Positions 26,904-36,931 of a stretch of DNA of 64,000 nt are shown one piece after another. The notes beneath the pieces are model-generated. The model was not told where the DNA came from and ran no database searches. It was given only the letters and a program-made list of their open reading frames with translations. Origin of the DNA: Photobacterium damselae (GTDB taxonomy: Bacteria > Pseudomonadota > Gammaproteobacteria > Enterobacterales > Vibrionaceae); the NCBI RefSeq assembly GCF_003026815.1, contig NZ_PYOG01000001.1:372001-436000 (forward strand), in the 5' to 3' direction. The position numbers and the translations under genes are program-made. Each line of letters starts with the position of its first letter. The stretch's first letter is position 1.

Positions 26904-28106
26904 CTAATCATGAGTAAGTGCTTTGACGTCCCACCCTTGATTAAGCATGGTAATCATCTCACTAACATGGATCAGGGCACACATTTTTTCTTTAACCATA
27001 CCAGCAAGCCAAGGCCGCTTTCCTGCTTGCTCTCGCCACTGGATATCGGTTGATAATAAGGTTTGAGTACCATGCAATTGATCACAAGCCAATCCCCACC
27101 GACTCTCACCTAACATCACGATATATTGATAATTTTCCAGATAGTCATCATTACGAAGTTTATCGGACATTACCCAACGAGCGGTATCGACCACATCCAA
27201 TTGTAATGATGGCGAACTCTGTAAACCTAAATACCACTTAGGGCGACCTAATAAATGATTCAGTTCGCCTAAGCGGTGAATTCCACCTAGCTGCTCTAAT
27301 GCAACAGCAAACATAACACCGTTCACTTCAAAAAACAGAGCCTGAAAAGAAGATGAGGTAAATTGCCCCTGCCATTCATTTATCGGCGCACTTGCCTCTA
27401 ATACGAGCGCTTGATGTTCAGTCTCAACATCAGCAAAGAGTGCATCATCACGCTCTAAAACCGGCAATGTTTCAGCAATCGGCTCGGCACTACTATCACT
27501 GAAATCTGCAAGTATTTCAGGTTCTACAATTGAGACAACCAATGCATCGCGGTTCTCTTCTAACTCTGGTTCAATAGCCGGTTCGATAGTGAGCTCAATA
27601 GCGGGCTCAGAATGGACATCAGCCAATGAAACCCAATGTTCATCTTGCTGCTGCGACCACGTATCTAATAATTGCTGTAATTGCAGCTGGCTCTCAGATA
27701 CAGGTTCAGCCAAGATCGGCTCTGCAAATACCGATTCTGTCAATATAGGTTCTGCATACTTTGGCTCAATATGAATCTGTGAACGAGAACATTTAATTAA
27801 GGTATCGGTATCAAGCCACTTTTCTTTAGAGGCTAAATGGGTTGACTCAGAATCGGCTGTGATATCTTGAGCGTTATCACAGATATCAGTATCTTCACAG
27901 TCCTTACTAATGTCAGCCGTAGTCTCTAATGGATAATGTTCGAAAGTAGACACCTTAGAACCAGGATCTTCAAAATCAAGAGTTTCAGAGTCAGGAGACT
28001 TTGAATCAAAATCCTCTGAACTTGGTTCATCCCATAATTCTTCAACAAGCAAATCACTAAAATAGTCATTTAAAGCTTGTTCACTTGATAGCGGTTTATT
28101 TGCCAT
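26904..28106 (-). CDS. parP: CheW-domain polar array protein ParP
   Basis: A 400-residue protein. Residues 1-250 are acidic and low in complexity, with repeated AEPI/EPAIE motifs. From about 255 to 395 there is a divergent CheW-like domain (QALFFEVNGVMFAVALEQLG onwards). In Vibrio, ParP links CheA and receptors to ParC and so tethers the arrays to the pole; the CheW-like part is the array-integration domain. It overlaps parC by 11 bases, as in Vibrio. The N-terminal part would bind ParC. Confidence 0.88.
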   Translation of the reverse strand: MANKPLSSEQALNDYFSDLLVEELWDEPSSEDFDSKSPDSETLDFEDPGSKVSTFEHYPLETTADISKDCEDTDICDNAQDITADSESTHLASKEKWLDTDTLIKCSRSQIHIEPKYAEPILTESVFAEPILAEPVSESQLQLQQLLDTWSQQQDEHWVSLADVHSEPAIELTIEPAIEPELEENRDALVVSIVEPEILADFSDSSAEPIAETLPVLERDDALFADVETEHQALVLEASAPINEWQGQFTSSSFQALFFEVNGVMFAVALEQLGGIHRLGELNHLLGRPKWYLGLQSSPSLQLDVVDTARWVMSDKLRNDDYLENYQYIVMLGESRWGLACDQLHGTQTLLSTDIQWREQAGKRPWLAGMVKEKMCALIHVSEMITMLNQGWDVKALTHD

Positions 28107-28872
28107 GTTCCAATCGCTCTAAATGGTTAAGCAACGTTTTATAGGCAAAGACTCCACGACAACTTTTGGCATACAGCGATGGTGGCATGTGGCGCAAACT
28201 GGCATCTCGAAATTTGGTATCAATCGGTACGGCAGAAGCCCACACTTGTTCAGGATAGCGCTCTTTAAGCTCTTGTAACGTTTGTAATGAAGCGTTCGTT
28301 CGTCTGTCGTACATGGTAGGAACAACACAAACGTTAAAACCAGCAGGGCGAGAACGTTGCATAATATCGAGTGTACGCATCATTCTCTCCAGCCCTTTCA
28401 TGGCAAGAAACTCAGTTTGAACCGGAATCAAAATACGGTCACTGGCTGCCAATGCGTTAACCATCATCACCCCTAAAATAGGTGGACAGTCAATCAAGAC
28501 ATAATCGTAATCTTGCGCAAGGCTATTAAGGGCTTTTTTAACCACTAACCCCATACCACTTCGATTACCCAATACTCGATCCAATGTTGCCAGCGACATA
28601 TGAGCAGGAATGATATCGATGTTTGGATAATCGGTATGGAGTATCAGCGGTTTGACTCGATCTCGGGTGATCTCGGGTAACTGAAACAGATCAAAAAGAC
28701 TGGCCGTCACCGCATCGGGATCAAAATTGAGGTAGGTTGTCAGTGACGCATGAGGATCGGTATCAACCAATAATACTCGCTGCTTACGTTCACTTAATAA
28801 TCCAGCCAAAGTTACGGTTGTCGTGGTTTTACCCACCCCACCTTTTTGGTTGGCGATACTCCAAACTATCAA
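28096..28872 (-). CDS. parC: ParA-like ATPase ParC (polar chemotaxis array positioning)
   Basis: A 258-residue ParA/MinD-family ATPase with the deviant Walker A KGGVGKTTT at 10-18, and DYVLIDCPP as Walker B. It starts with a TTG (28872-28870), where homologues begin MIVWS, with GGGAGA a few bases upstream. Location between cheB and parP identifies it as the Vibrio ParC that recruits ParP and chemotaxis arrays to the pole, not a plasmid partition protein. Confidence 0.9.
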   Translation of the reverse strand: MIVWSIANQKGGVGKTTTTVTLAGLLSERKQRVLLVDTDPHASLTTYLNFDPDAVTASLFDLFQLPEITRDRVKPLILHTDYPNIDIIPAHMSLATLDRVLGNRSGMGLVVKKALNSLAQDYDYVLIDCPPILGVMMVNALAASDRILIPVQTEFLAMKGLERMMRTLDIMQRSRPAGFNVCVVPTMYDRRTNASLQTLQELKERYPEQVWASAVPIDTKFRDASLRHMPPSLYAKSCRGVFAYKTLLNHLERLEHGK

Positions 28873-28883
28873 AAAATCTCTCC

Positions 28884-30137
28884 CTACTCTAAACCGAGCT
28901 CAACTAAAATTCGCTCGGCAATACGATCTAAAGGGAGATCTTCGCTCGAAATGCCAGCTTTAGCAACTGCTTGAGGCATACCATAGACTACACAGCTCTC
29001 TTCATCTTGAGCCCAGATAGTCGAACCGTTAGCTTTTAGCATCCGAGCCCCTTCGCGACCATCGGCTCCCATACCTGTTAAAATAATAGAAAGCACTTTA
29101 TCTTGATAAACCTTGGCTGCTGAACCGAATGTTACATCGACACACGGTTTATAATTCATTCGTTCGCCGCCATCAAGAATACGCAAACGTCCAGCGCCCA
29201 CTCGGCCATCGACCATCATCTGCATACCACCAGGAGCTAGATACGCTTTACCTGGCTGTAAAATGTCACCATCTTGCGCCTCTTTAACGCTGATCTTGCA
29301 CAGATTATCTAAGCGAGCAGCAAACGCAGGGGTAAATGTTGAAGGCATATGTTGAATCAGCACAATCGGTAATGGAAAACGTGCAGGCAACTTGGTCAAA
29401 ATTTTCTGTAGAGCAACCGGTCCTCCTGTTGAAGTACCTATTGCAACCAACTGATATTTTTTACCTGACGCTTTAAAACGCATCATCGGCTTATTCGCAC
29501 TGACAGGTACTGAGTGCTCCGTAATGTGAGGCTTTGCCACTTGTACACGAGCTGAATTTGCAGATGCTGTTGCTGCCACGGTTGGCTTAGTTGTACGTAA
29601 ATTGCTATGACTTGTTGAAAGTGCTGAACTCGAAATATGAGAACGAGCCGTATCGCTTAAACGTGTCGTCGCAGATGTACGAGACGTATGAACTAAACCT
29701 GACGTCAGTGTTGAGCTTACTGGTCGACGCATAAAACGGCGCTTATGGGATAATTCCACAATACGTTTTTGCAGGAGTGATACCGCTTCTTCACGGTTAC
29801 GTGCGATATCCTCAAATTTCTTAGGTAGAAAATCTAATGCGCCTGCATCTAACGCATCAAGGGTCGCTTTGGCTCCCTCATGAGTTAAAGATGAAAACAT
29901 CAAAATAGGGGTAGGAGCCACTTTCATGATTTCTCGAACCGCAGTAATGCCATCCATAACAGGCATTTCGATATCCATAGTGATCACATCAGGATGCAGT
30001 TGACGCGTCTGCGCAATGGCTTCTTTACCATTTGCAGCACTACCTATAACTTCTAACTTTGGATCGGCACTGATGATTTCGCTTACTCTGCGACGAAAAA
30101 AGCTTGAGTCATCTACGACTAATACTTTGATAGCCAT
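28884..30137 (-). CDS. cheB: Chemotaxis protein-glutamate methylesterase CheB
   Basis: A 417-residue protein from ATG 30137, chosen over an upstream in-frame start because GGGGA sits 8 bases before it. The receiver domain (1-120) has its phospho-acceptor at D55. A long serine/threonine-rich linker (about 135-225) follows, then the methylesterase domain with the catalytic triad S236 (GTSTGGP), H263 (IQHMP) and D359 (GMGADG). It demethylates or deamidates receptor glutamates during adaptation. No cheR is in the window. Confidence 0.95.
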   Translation of the reverse strand: MAIKVLVVDDSSFFRRRVSEIISADPKLEVIGSAANGKEAIAQTRQLHPDVITMDIEMPVMDGITAVREIMKVAPTPILMFSSLTHEGAKATLDALDAGALDFLPKKFEDIARNREEAVSLLQKRIVELSHKRRFMRRPVSSTLTSGLVHTSRTSATTRLSDTARSHISSSALSTSHSNLRTTKPTVAATASANSARVQVAKPHITEHSVPVSANKPMMRFKASGKKYQLVAIGTSTGGPVALQKILTKLPARFPLPIVLIQHMPSTFTPAFAARLDNLCKISVKEAQDGDILQPGKAYLAPGGMQMMVDGRVGAGRLRILDGGERMNYKPCVDVTFGSAAKVYQDKVLSIILTGMGADGREGARMLKANGSTIWAQDEESCVVYGMPQAVAKAGISSEDLPLDRIAERILVELGLE

Positions 30138-30211
30138 GACGATATTCCCCTTTTTAATTGTTATTAGCGCCACAGTCTCCTATGGCGCTATTTGTTGGCG
30201 GGTGTCCCGTC

Positions 30212-32515
30212 TTACTTACGACCTGCGTAGTGTTTTAGCAGGTTAGGTACATCCAAAATCAATGCAATATGACCATCACTGGTGATAGTCGCCCCAGCCA
30301 TACCCGGGGTGCCTTGCAATAATTCATCTAATGGCTTTATCACCACTTCTTCTTGACCAACTAAGGTATCGACTACAAAACCGATCCGTTGATGACCAAT
30401 TTGGACAATCACAACATGACCATGATCGCGATCTTTATGCTCGGTATAATAACGAGGGGCTAACCAATCTTGGAGATAAAACAGAGGTACGGCTTTATCT
30501 CGCACTATGGTCGTTAACTGTCCATCAACGATATTGGTTTTACGTAAATCAAGATGGAAAATCTCATTAACACTAGCCAGTGGCAACGCAAAAGGTTGAT
30601 CAGCGACACCGACCATCAAGGTTGGCAAGATAGCTAAGGTTAACGGTACTTTAATCTCAATACGCGTTCCTTTACCCATGGCAGAATCGATATGGATTGA
30701 GCCATTTAATTGGCTGATGGCTGTTTTTACCACATCCATACCCACACCACGACCAGAGATATCAGAGATCTCTTTCTTCGTCGAGAAACCCGGTGCGAAA
30801 ATCAAATTATAAGCTTCATTGTCGGTTAAACGAGAAGCAGCATCACTGTCCATAATGCCACGCTCAACCGCAATGGCTCGCAATTTATTGGCATCCATTC
30901 CGTTACCATCATCTTCAATGGTTAACAGAATATGATCCCCTTCTTGCGAGGCTGACAGTAACACAGTACCGGTTCTTGGTTTACCAATTCTTTCTCGAAC
31001 TTCCGGCATCTCAATACCGTGATCCACTGAGTTTCTCACCAAGTGAACCAGAGGATCGGCTAAAGCTTCTACCAGGTTCTTATCCAGATCGGTCTCTTCA
31101 CCTTGCATCTCAAGCACAATGTCTTTTTTCAGATGACGAGCAAGATCTCGAACCACACGCGGGAAACGGCCAAAAACTTTCTTAATTGGCTGCATGCGCG
31201 TTTTCATTACCGCACCTTGCAGATCAGCGGTAACAACATCTAAGTTAGCGACCGCTTTTGACATCTCTTCATCGTTACTGTTTAGCCCTAAGCTCACTAA
31301 CCGATTGCGAACTAAGACTAACTCACCGACCATGTTCATAATGGTATCTAACGTTGAAGTATCAACTCGTACAGTAGTTTCAGCAGTAGGTTTACTGATC
31401 GCTTTCTCTTTTACCGCCGTTTCACGAACCGCAACAGGTTCTGCTGTTCTAATAGGAGCGACAACAGGTGTTGGTTGTGACTCTGAACGTTCAGATGAAC
31501 TCACCGGTTGACTAACAGGTGCGGGCTCATCTTTCTGATCATTCATTTCTGCCACAGAACACGTTGCAGCTTCTAACTCTTGTGCTGAAGGCCCTTTACC
31601 TATGCCATGAAGTTGATCGAGTAAACGTTCAAACTCATCGTCACTCATCAACTCTTCATCGCCCGATGTCACTTCTGCTGCTGTCTGTTCATTAGCAGAA
31701 TCAGCAACAATCGATGATTCTGTACCTGCAACGTTATCTTCATGACTGCTTGGGCCTTTTCCAGAACCATGCAACTCATCCAATAAGCGTTCAAATTCAT
31801 CATCGGTAATATCGTTACTGTCAGATTCGATGTGTAAACGTACCACATCGCTCGGTTGAGTTGATGTCGATGCAGAATTTGATACAGGCGCTGAGGATTG
31901 TGTCGCGGATGATCCTTCATTTACAGAAGGGCCTTTTCCCACGCCATGTAACTCATCGAGTAAACGTTCAAATTCATCTTGCGTGATATCATCAACACTT
32001 GAGCCAGAGGTCACGGGTTGATCCTCTTGATGAGATGATGCACTGGCGGGTACATCCACCACCACAATCTCAGGTTCAGGTTCTACCACAGGAGTCACCA
32101 CAATTGGCTCAGCCACAGAAGCATCGCCCGGTTGACTAAAACGATGCAATGCTGCAAGTAAACTTGGGTCAGCTTGTTCTAACGGTTCACGATCTTGTAC
32201 CAAAGCAAACATCACATTAATGGTGTCTAATGCTTGTAAGATGACATCCATCAATTCAGATGTTACGTGACGTTTACCGGTACGGAGCAGGTCAAAGACA
32301 TTTTCAGCACCGTGACAAACATCAACCAACTCAGTTAATGATAAAAATCCAGCCCCGCCTTTTACGGTATGAAAACCGCGAAAGATAGCATTGAGTAACT
32401 CGGAATTCTCAGGACTGCGTTCGAGTTCAACAAGCTGCTCAGAAAGCAACTCAAGAATTTCTCCTGCTTCAATCAAAAAGTCTTGCAGGATATCTTCATC
32501 TAAATCAAAGCTCAT
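30212..32515 (-). CDS. cheA: Chemotaxis histidine kinase CheA
   Basis: A 767-residue kinase. The Hpt domain (1-125) has phospho-histidine H49 (FHTVKGG). The dimerisation domain starts at about 383, the ATPase boxes are at 493-500 (VRNSVDHG), 535-541 (DDGNGMD) and 587-593 (SGRGVGM), and the CheW-like domain is at about 625-765. The linker (130-380) has no recognisable P2 fold. Instead it has three copies of an ITDDEFERLLDELHGxGKGPS motif at 176-197, 235-256 and 289-310 that resemble the FliM CheY-binding peptide. It passes phosphate to CheY and CheB. Confidence 0.96.
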   Translation of the reverse strand: MSFDLDEDILQDFLIEAGEILELLSEQLVELERSPENSELLNAIFRGFHTVKGGAGFLSLTELVDVCHGAENVFDLLRTGKRHVTSELMDVILQALDTINVMFALVQDREPLEQADPSLLAALHRFSQPGDASVAEPIVVTPVVEPEPEIVVVDVPASASSHQEDQPVTSGSSVDDITQDEFERLLDELHGVGKGPSVNEGSSATQSSAPVSNSASTSTQPSDVVRLHIESDSNDITDDEFERLLDELHGSGKGPSSHEDNVAGTESSIVADSANEQTAAEVTSGDEELMSDDEFERLLDQLHGIGKGPSAQELEAATCSVAEMNDQKDEPAPVSQPVSSSERSESQPTPVVAPIRTAEPVAVRETAVKEKAISKPTAETTVRVDTSTLDTIMNMVGELVLVRNRLVSLGLNSNDEEMSKAVANLDVVTADLQGAVMKTRMQPIKKVFGRFPRVVRDLARHLKKDIVLEMQGEETDLDKNLVEALADPLVHLVRNSVDHGIEMPEVRERIGKPRTGTVLLSASQEGDHILLTIEDDGNGMDANKLRAIAVERGIMDSDAASRLTDNEAYNLIFAPGFSTKKEISDISGRGVGMDVVKTAISQLNGSIHIDSAMGKGTRIEIKVPLTLAILPTLMVGVADQPFALPLASVNEIFHLDLRKTNIVDGQLTTIVRDKAVPLFYLQDWLAPRYYTEHKDRDHGHVVIVQIGHQRIGFVVDTLVGQEEVVIKPLDELLQGTPGMAGATITSDGHIALILDVPNLLKHYAGRK
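31586..31990 (-). repeat. Three FliM-like peptide repeats in cheA
   Basis: Coding repeats at 31925-31990, 31748-31813 and 31586-31651, each about 66 bases and similar at DNA level too. Each encodes (I/M)(T/S)xDEFERLLDxLHGxGKGPS. Spacers of about 110 bases are serine-, glutamine- and acid-rich. Confidence 0.85.
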
Positions 32516-32524
32516 AATGTCCCC

Positions 32525-33247
32525 TTAAAATCCAAGACTGGAGAGTAAATCATCAACATCATCTTGGCTCGACATAACATTGTCATGCTTTTCTGTGTTA
32601 ACAATCGGTCCTTCAGCACGCAATGCCCGCTCAACTTGTTGAGCTTCTGACATTGGTCCTTGTTCTTCTAAACCAAAGGCTTTCAATATTTCAATTAATC
32701 GCTCTTCAACTTCTTGAACTAACGCAATCACTCGACGGATAATCTGTCCCGTTAAGTCTTGAAAATCTTGCGCCATTAATATTTCAGTCAGTTGAGAACG
32801 AACTTCACTGCTGTCACCCTCGACCTGCATCAGCAACTTATCGATGTCGTGGCACAATAACTTAAACTCCGCTAAGTTAATTTCTCCATCCATCAAACGT
32901 TGCCATTGCGGGCGAACTTGCAATAAAGTTTCATGTAATTGGTCTGCAATCGGTAAAAGACTTTCGACGGCATCCATGGTTTTGTTGGCAGCTGCTTCTG
33001 TCTTATCAATAACGAAAGACAAGCGATCGCGAGCATCTGGGATCTCGTTGGTCGCCAGATCATTTAAACGCGGATCTAACCTAAAATGAGTTAAAGAGTC
33101 GTGCAGTTGTCGGGTGATCTTACCAACTTCTTCATACATAGGTTCTCGCGTTTCTGCGATGATCATCTGCATAAGAGCGTTGGCTTCAGTTTGTTGTCCA
33201 TCCTCTAACAAACAAACGAGCTGTTTTGCTTGATCAAGTGTAATCAT
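32525..33247 (-). CDS. cheZ: CheY phosphatase CheZ
   Basis: About 240 residues. The catalytic glutamine lies in MAQDFQDLTGQII, and the C-terminal CheY-binding helix is SQDDVDDLLSSLGF. The start is placed at ATG 33247 (MITLDQAK); an ATG three codons earlier has a Shine-Dalgarno that is too close. It dephosphorylates CheY-P. It lies between cheY and cheA. Confidence 0.94.
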   Translation of the reverse strand: MITLDQAKQLVCLLEDGQQTEANALMQMIIAETREPMYEEVGKITRQLHDSLTHFRLDPRLNDLATNEIPDARDRLSFVIDKTEAAANKTMDAVESLLPIADQLHETLLQVRPQWQRLMDGEINLAEFKLLCHDIDKLLMQVEGDSSEVRSQLTEILMAQDFQDLTGQIIRRVIALVQEVEERLIEILKAFGLEEQGPMSEAQQVERALRAEGPIVNTEKHDNVMSSQDDVDDLLSSLGF

Positions 33248-33283
33248 TATTGTCATTACCCTATTAACATCTGACGACCAGAT

Positions 33284-33667
33284 TTACTGCATACGCTCGA
33301 AAATCTTTTCTAATTTTTCTATTAATGTAGCGGCAGTAAAGGGCTTAACAATATAACCATTTACCCCAGCTTGCGCAGCTTCAATGATCTGCTCGCGTTT
33401 TGCTTCTGCAGTAATCATCAGTACAGGTAAATGTTTTAAACTGTCATCCGCTCGGATATGGCGAAGTAAATCAATCCCTTGCATTCCAGGCATGTTCCAG
33501 TCGGTAATAACAAAGTCAAAATCGCCACGCTTTAACATAGGTAAGGCGGTTACTCCATCATCAGCTTCTTGAGTATTATTAAAGCCAAGATCTCGCAGTA
33601 AGTTCTTCACGATTCGACGCATTGTTGAGAAGTCATCAACAATGAGGATTTTCATATTTTTATTCAA
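33284..33667 (-). CDS. cheY: Chemotaxis response regulator CheY
   Basis: 127 residues from a TTG start at 33667-33665 with GGAGG five bases upstream. GTG codons further up (33679, 33688) and an ATG four codons in (33655) are the alternatives. The acidic pair is D11/D12, the phospho-acceptor D56, and the conserved T86 and K108 are present. It binds FliM at the motor and reverses or stops rotation. The sequence is of the Vibrio CheY3 type. Confidence 0.95.
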   Translation of the reverse strand: MNKNMKILIVDDFSTMRRIVKNLLRDLGFNNTQEADDGVTALPMLKRGDFDFVITDWNMPGMQGIDLLRHIRADDSLKHLPVLMITAEAKREQIIEAAQAGVNGYIVKPFTAATLIEKLEKIFERMQ

Positions 33668-33710
33668 AGTTGCCTCCACTGAGGTCACAGTGTTTTGCTA
33701 AAGTAAATAG

Positions 33711-34439
33711 TTAATTTTGCCAAGCTTTTAGTTTGGCTTTTAAACGCTGCATTGCTTGGGTATGAATCTGACAAATGCGAGATTCACTCACCCCAATTAC
33801 TGCACCAATCTCTTTTAGGTTTAACTCTTCATCATAATAAAGCGATAAAACCAGAGCCTCTCTTTCCGGTAGCGTTTTGATCGCTTCTGCCAACGCTTGG
33901 CGGAAACTATCATCAACAACTCCCTGAAAAGGTAGATTTTCTTCTAATAATTCATCATTCGCAACCGCATCTTCAGAGATACCGAGATCATCGATACCAA
34001 CTAAACGACCACAATTTACATCGTTAAGAGCTTGATGATATTGTTCCAGCGACATCTCTAAGTGCTCAGCAACCTCATGGTCATTAGGATCTCGCCCTAA
34101 TTCATGCTCAAGTTGGGCCATTGCTTCACTGATTCGGCGACTGTTTTTGTAAACAGAGCGCGGAACCCAATCTCCACGACGAATATCATCCAACATAGCA
34201 CCACGGATACGAATTCCGGCAAAGGTCTCAAAACTCGCACCTTTGGTCGGATCATAATTTTGCTGTGCTTCAAGCAAGCCGATCATGCCCGCTTGAATTA
34301 AATCTTCGATCAAAATATTCGGTGGTAAACGCGCCATCAAATGGTGAGCAATCCGTTTAACCAACGATGAGTGACGGGCAATAAAAGCTTGTGGACTTTC
34401 TTGATAGCGCCCGTAAGTTAGCGCTCTATTCACAAGCAC
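33711..34439 (-). CDS. fliA: Flagellar sigma factor FliA (sigma28)
   Basis: A 242-residue sigma70-family protein with region 2 (NILIEDLIQAGMIGLLEAQ), region 3 and region 4 (NLKEIGAVIGVSESRICQIH). It starts at GTG 34439 or more likely GTG 34433 (VNRALTY); AAGGGGA lies upstream of both. It overlaps flhG by 8-14 bases. It directs late flagellar genes; a matching promoter precedes the flagellin gene at 62062-62088. Confidence 0.94.
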   Translation of the reverse strand: MLVNRALTYGRYQESPQAFIARHSSLVKRIAHHLMARLPPNILIEDLIQAGMIGLLEAQQNYDPTKGASFETFAGIRIRGAMLDDIRRGDWVPRSVYKNSRRISEAMAQLEHELGRDPNDHEVAEHLEMSLEQYHQALNDVNCGRLVGIDDLGISEDAVANDELLEENLPFQGVVDDSFRQALAEAIKTLPEREALVLSLYYDEELNLKEIGAVIGVSESRICQIHTQAMQRLKAKLKAWQN

Positions 34440-35313
34440 ATTCCCCTTCTAGGCTTCTTTTTACCAGTAATCTCTCAACGAAAAACTCAAGATGACCACC
34501 TGGATTACTTGCGCTCGGCCAAGTTGTTGCTTTGGTTGCTAACGAGTTTAACGCCAAACTGGCAGGGCTTCGTGGGTAAGCCTCTACCACCAGTTTTTGA
34601 CATCTTACCGCTTGACGTACTGCATCATCTAGTGGGATACATGCCACCAATTCTAAGTTAGCGTCCAAAAAGCGCTCAGTGACTCGGGTTAACTTAGTAT
34701 ACAGATCGCGCCCTTCACGATAACTGCGCACCATATTTGCGACAATTTTAAAACGCTGAACCCCATAATCTCGGTTTAGCACTTTAATCAGAGCATACGC
34801 ATCGGTAATTGAGGTCGGTTCATCACACACCACAACTAAAACATCTTGTGAGGCACGGGCAAAGCTTAAGACCATATCAGAGATACCTGCTGCGGTATCG
34901 ATCAGCAATACATCGACCTCATCTTGTAAACTACTGAAAGCTCGAATAAGCCCTGAGTGCTGCATCGGGTCTAATTCAGCCATATTGCGAGTACCCGAAG
35001 ATGCTGGAATAATCTTAATTCCGTATGGCCCCTCGACAATAATGTCTTGTAAATCACACAAGCTAGCCATCACATGAGAAAGATTACGGCCAATTCGAAT
35101 ACCTAACATAACATCAATATTAGCCAGGCCGAGATCGGCATCAAAGACCATCACTCGCTTACCTTGCTTAGCCATTGAAATCGCCATATTTAAGGTAATA
35201 TTGGTTTTACCAACCCCGCCTTTACCGCCAGTTACAGCAATCACTTTGGTCGAGGGAATCTGAGTTAAACGGCGCAGGCCGCTAGCTTGATCGTACATTG
35301 CGTTCTCAATCAT
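34426..35313 (-). CDS. flhG: Flagellar number regulator FlhG (MinD-like)
   Basis: A 295-residue MinD/ParA-like ATPase from ATG 35313; the open frame extends 27 codons upstream, but homologues start at MIENAMYDQASGLRR. It has the N-terminal DQAGxL-like motif and Walker A KGGVGKTN (31-38). It limits the number of polar flagella by restraining FlhF and FlrA. It overlaps the end of flhF by 8 bases. Confidence 0.94.
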   Translation of the reverse strand: MIENAMYDQASGLRRLTQIPSTKVIAVTGGKGGVGKTNITLNMAISMAKQGKRVMVFDADLGLANIDVMLGIRIGRNLSHVMASLCDLQDIIVEGPYGIKIIPASSGTRNMAELDPMQHSGLIRAFSSLQDEVDVLLIDTAAGISDMVLSFARASQDVLVVVCDEPTSITDAYALIKVLNRDYGVQRFKIVANMVRSYREGRDLYTKLTRVTERFLDANLELVACIPLDDAVRQAVRCQKLVVEAYPRSPASLALNSLATKATTWPSASNPGGHLEFFVERLLVKRSLEGECACE

Positions 35314-36892
35314 AAAAATCTGCCGCCTTTTGCTCAAGACGATCACTAGACCAGAAGTGAGGTCGTTGGTTAAGCTCTTGCTCCAACAACTCATTTGCTC
35401 GTGCGACTAAAAACTTACCCGTCGCTACTTTGATATCTTCGGGAACTCGCTGCCCATCGGCAAGATAAGCAATCGGTAATGCATTTTGGATAGTGACCGC
35501 AATCACCTCACCTAAACTTAAAGACTCATCCAATTTGGTTAAGACGCAACCTGATAATGGGATACGACGAAAATGTTCAATGGTCTCTTGCATCACTCGA
35601 CGCTGAGCCGTTGCTGGCATCACCAATAGGCTACGAATATGAGCCCCACTGTTTTGCATTAGGGTATCAAGCTGTTCTGACAAACGAATATCACGCTGAC
35701 CCATACCTGCTGTATCCAGTAATACTAAGCGGCGATGACGTAACTGATGTAATATATCGGCAAGTTCTTCCGCATCTTTAGCAACTCTTACCGGACAGCC
35801 GATAATTCGACCATATGTTGCCAATTGTTCGTGTGCACCAATACGAAAAGTATCGGTTGTTACAAGGGCGATTTGCTCTGGACCAAACTCCATGGCAGCT
35901 CGTGCAGCAAGCTTGGCAATCGTCGTTGTTTTACCTACTCCGGTTGGACCTAACAGCGCTACCACACCACCAGATTCCAATACATTTTCTTTGATGGTTT
36001 GGATTTGATCGGATAATAAATCGAGTAATGCTGGCCATGCTTGATGCGGTGGTAGCTCTTCTGGAATATAACTGGCGAGTTGGTCAGCCAATTCATCAGA
36101 TAAGCCCATCTTTTCCAAACGCTTAACCATCATTGCCCGCATCGGCTCGCGGCGTTCTACTTCTTGCCACATTAATCCTGACAGTTGATGCTCTAACAAG
36201 TAACGAATAGAGGCTAACTCAGAGCGCATAGTCTCTATATCATCAAACTGATGGGAAGATTTTGCTTCATAACGAGAAGGGTCCAAGCGCGGTTTAGCTG
36301 GACGCTGACTATAATTAGGCTTAGCTCGATTCCCAACATGCAGCTCACGTTCATATTGACTGGATGATGGACGTTGATAATCACCAATATCTAATGAATG
36401 CTTCTGAGCTCGAAAATCATAACCTTGTGACTGAGCCGAAGCATCATGACGAGATGATAAAGAGTGACGCTGAAACTCACGCGGTTCATCATGATAGCTG
36501 TGTTCTGATTCTTGCTGGCGGTGCTTTGACTGACGTTGCAACAAAGCAGTTAGCGAATCTTCTTGGCGCTCATCACCGTTTGGTTGAGATTCTGCATAAT
36601 TTTGCAGCACATTAGCAAAACGACTCGATGGCGCACTTTGTTGTAACTGAACATGATCGTCTGCTAATTTACGTTTAGCTTGGCCAAAGCCATAAGCCAG
36701 TTCATCACGTGCAGATTGCATTGCTGATGATTTCATCGGTTCTGGATGACTATCCGGATCCACTGCCGCAACAATTTCAACGCCGCCAGTCACTTTTTTA
36801 TTCGACATGATCACCGCATCAGAACCGAGCTCTTCTTTGACCTCGTTAAGTGCAGTACGCATATCTTTGGCAAAAAAACGTTTAATTTTCAC
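35306..36892 (-). CDS. flhF: Polar flagellar GTPase FlhF
   Basis: A 528-residue SRP-type GTPase with a basic N-terminal segment, a long glutamine/serine/arginine-rich B region (about 55-215), and N and G domains from about 220. The P-loop GPTGVGKTT is at 315-323, with LVTTDTFRIGAHEQL and LTKLDESLSLGE further on. It sets the polar site of flagellar assembly. The start is GTG 36892 with GGAAGA upstream. It lies between flhA and flhG. Confidence 0.95.
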   Translation of the reverse strand: MKIKRFFAKDMRTALNEVKEELGSDAVIMSNKKVTGGVEIVAAVDPDSHPEPMKSSAMQSARDELAYGFGQAKRKLADDHVQLQQSAPSSRFANVLQNYAESQPNGDERQEDSLTALLQRQSKHRQQESEHSYHDEPREFQRHSLSSRHDASAQSQGYDFRAQKHSLDIGDYQRPSSSQYERELHVGNRAKPNYSQRPAKPRLDPSRYEAKSSHQFDDIETMRSELASIRYLLEHQLSGLMWQEVERREPMRAMMVKRLEKMGLSDELADQLASYIPEELPPHQAWPALLDLLSDQIQTIKENVLESGGVVALLGPTGVGKTTTIAKLAARAAMEFGPEQIALVTTDTFRIGAHEQLATYGRIIGCPVRVAKDAEELADILHQLRHRRLVLLDTAGMGQRDIRLSEQLDTLMQNSGAHIRSLLVMPATAQRRVMQETIEHFRRIPLSGCVLTKLDESLSLGEVIAVTIQNALPIAYLADGQRVPEDIKVATGKFLVARANELLEQELNQRPHFWSSDRLEQKAADFYD

Positions 36893-36931
36893 TCGTATCT
36901 TCCCGTTTGATAACGCTGTAAATAACCAACA

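Noticed and set aside
28096..28872. ParA-like gene as sign of a plasmid or origin
   Set aside because: It lies inside the chemotaxis operon next to parP, as Vibrio ParC does; no parB or parS is seen.
31669..31920. Frame-shifted ORF inside cheA
   Set aside because: It comes from the repetitive linker read in another frame; cheA is intact and continuous.
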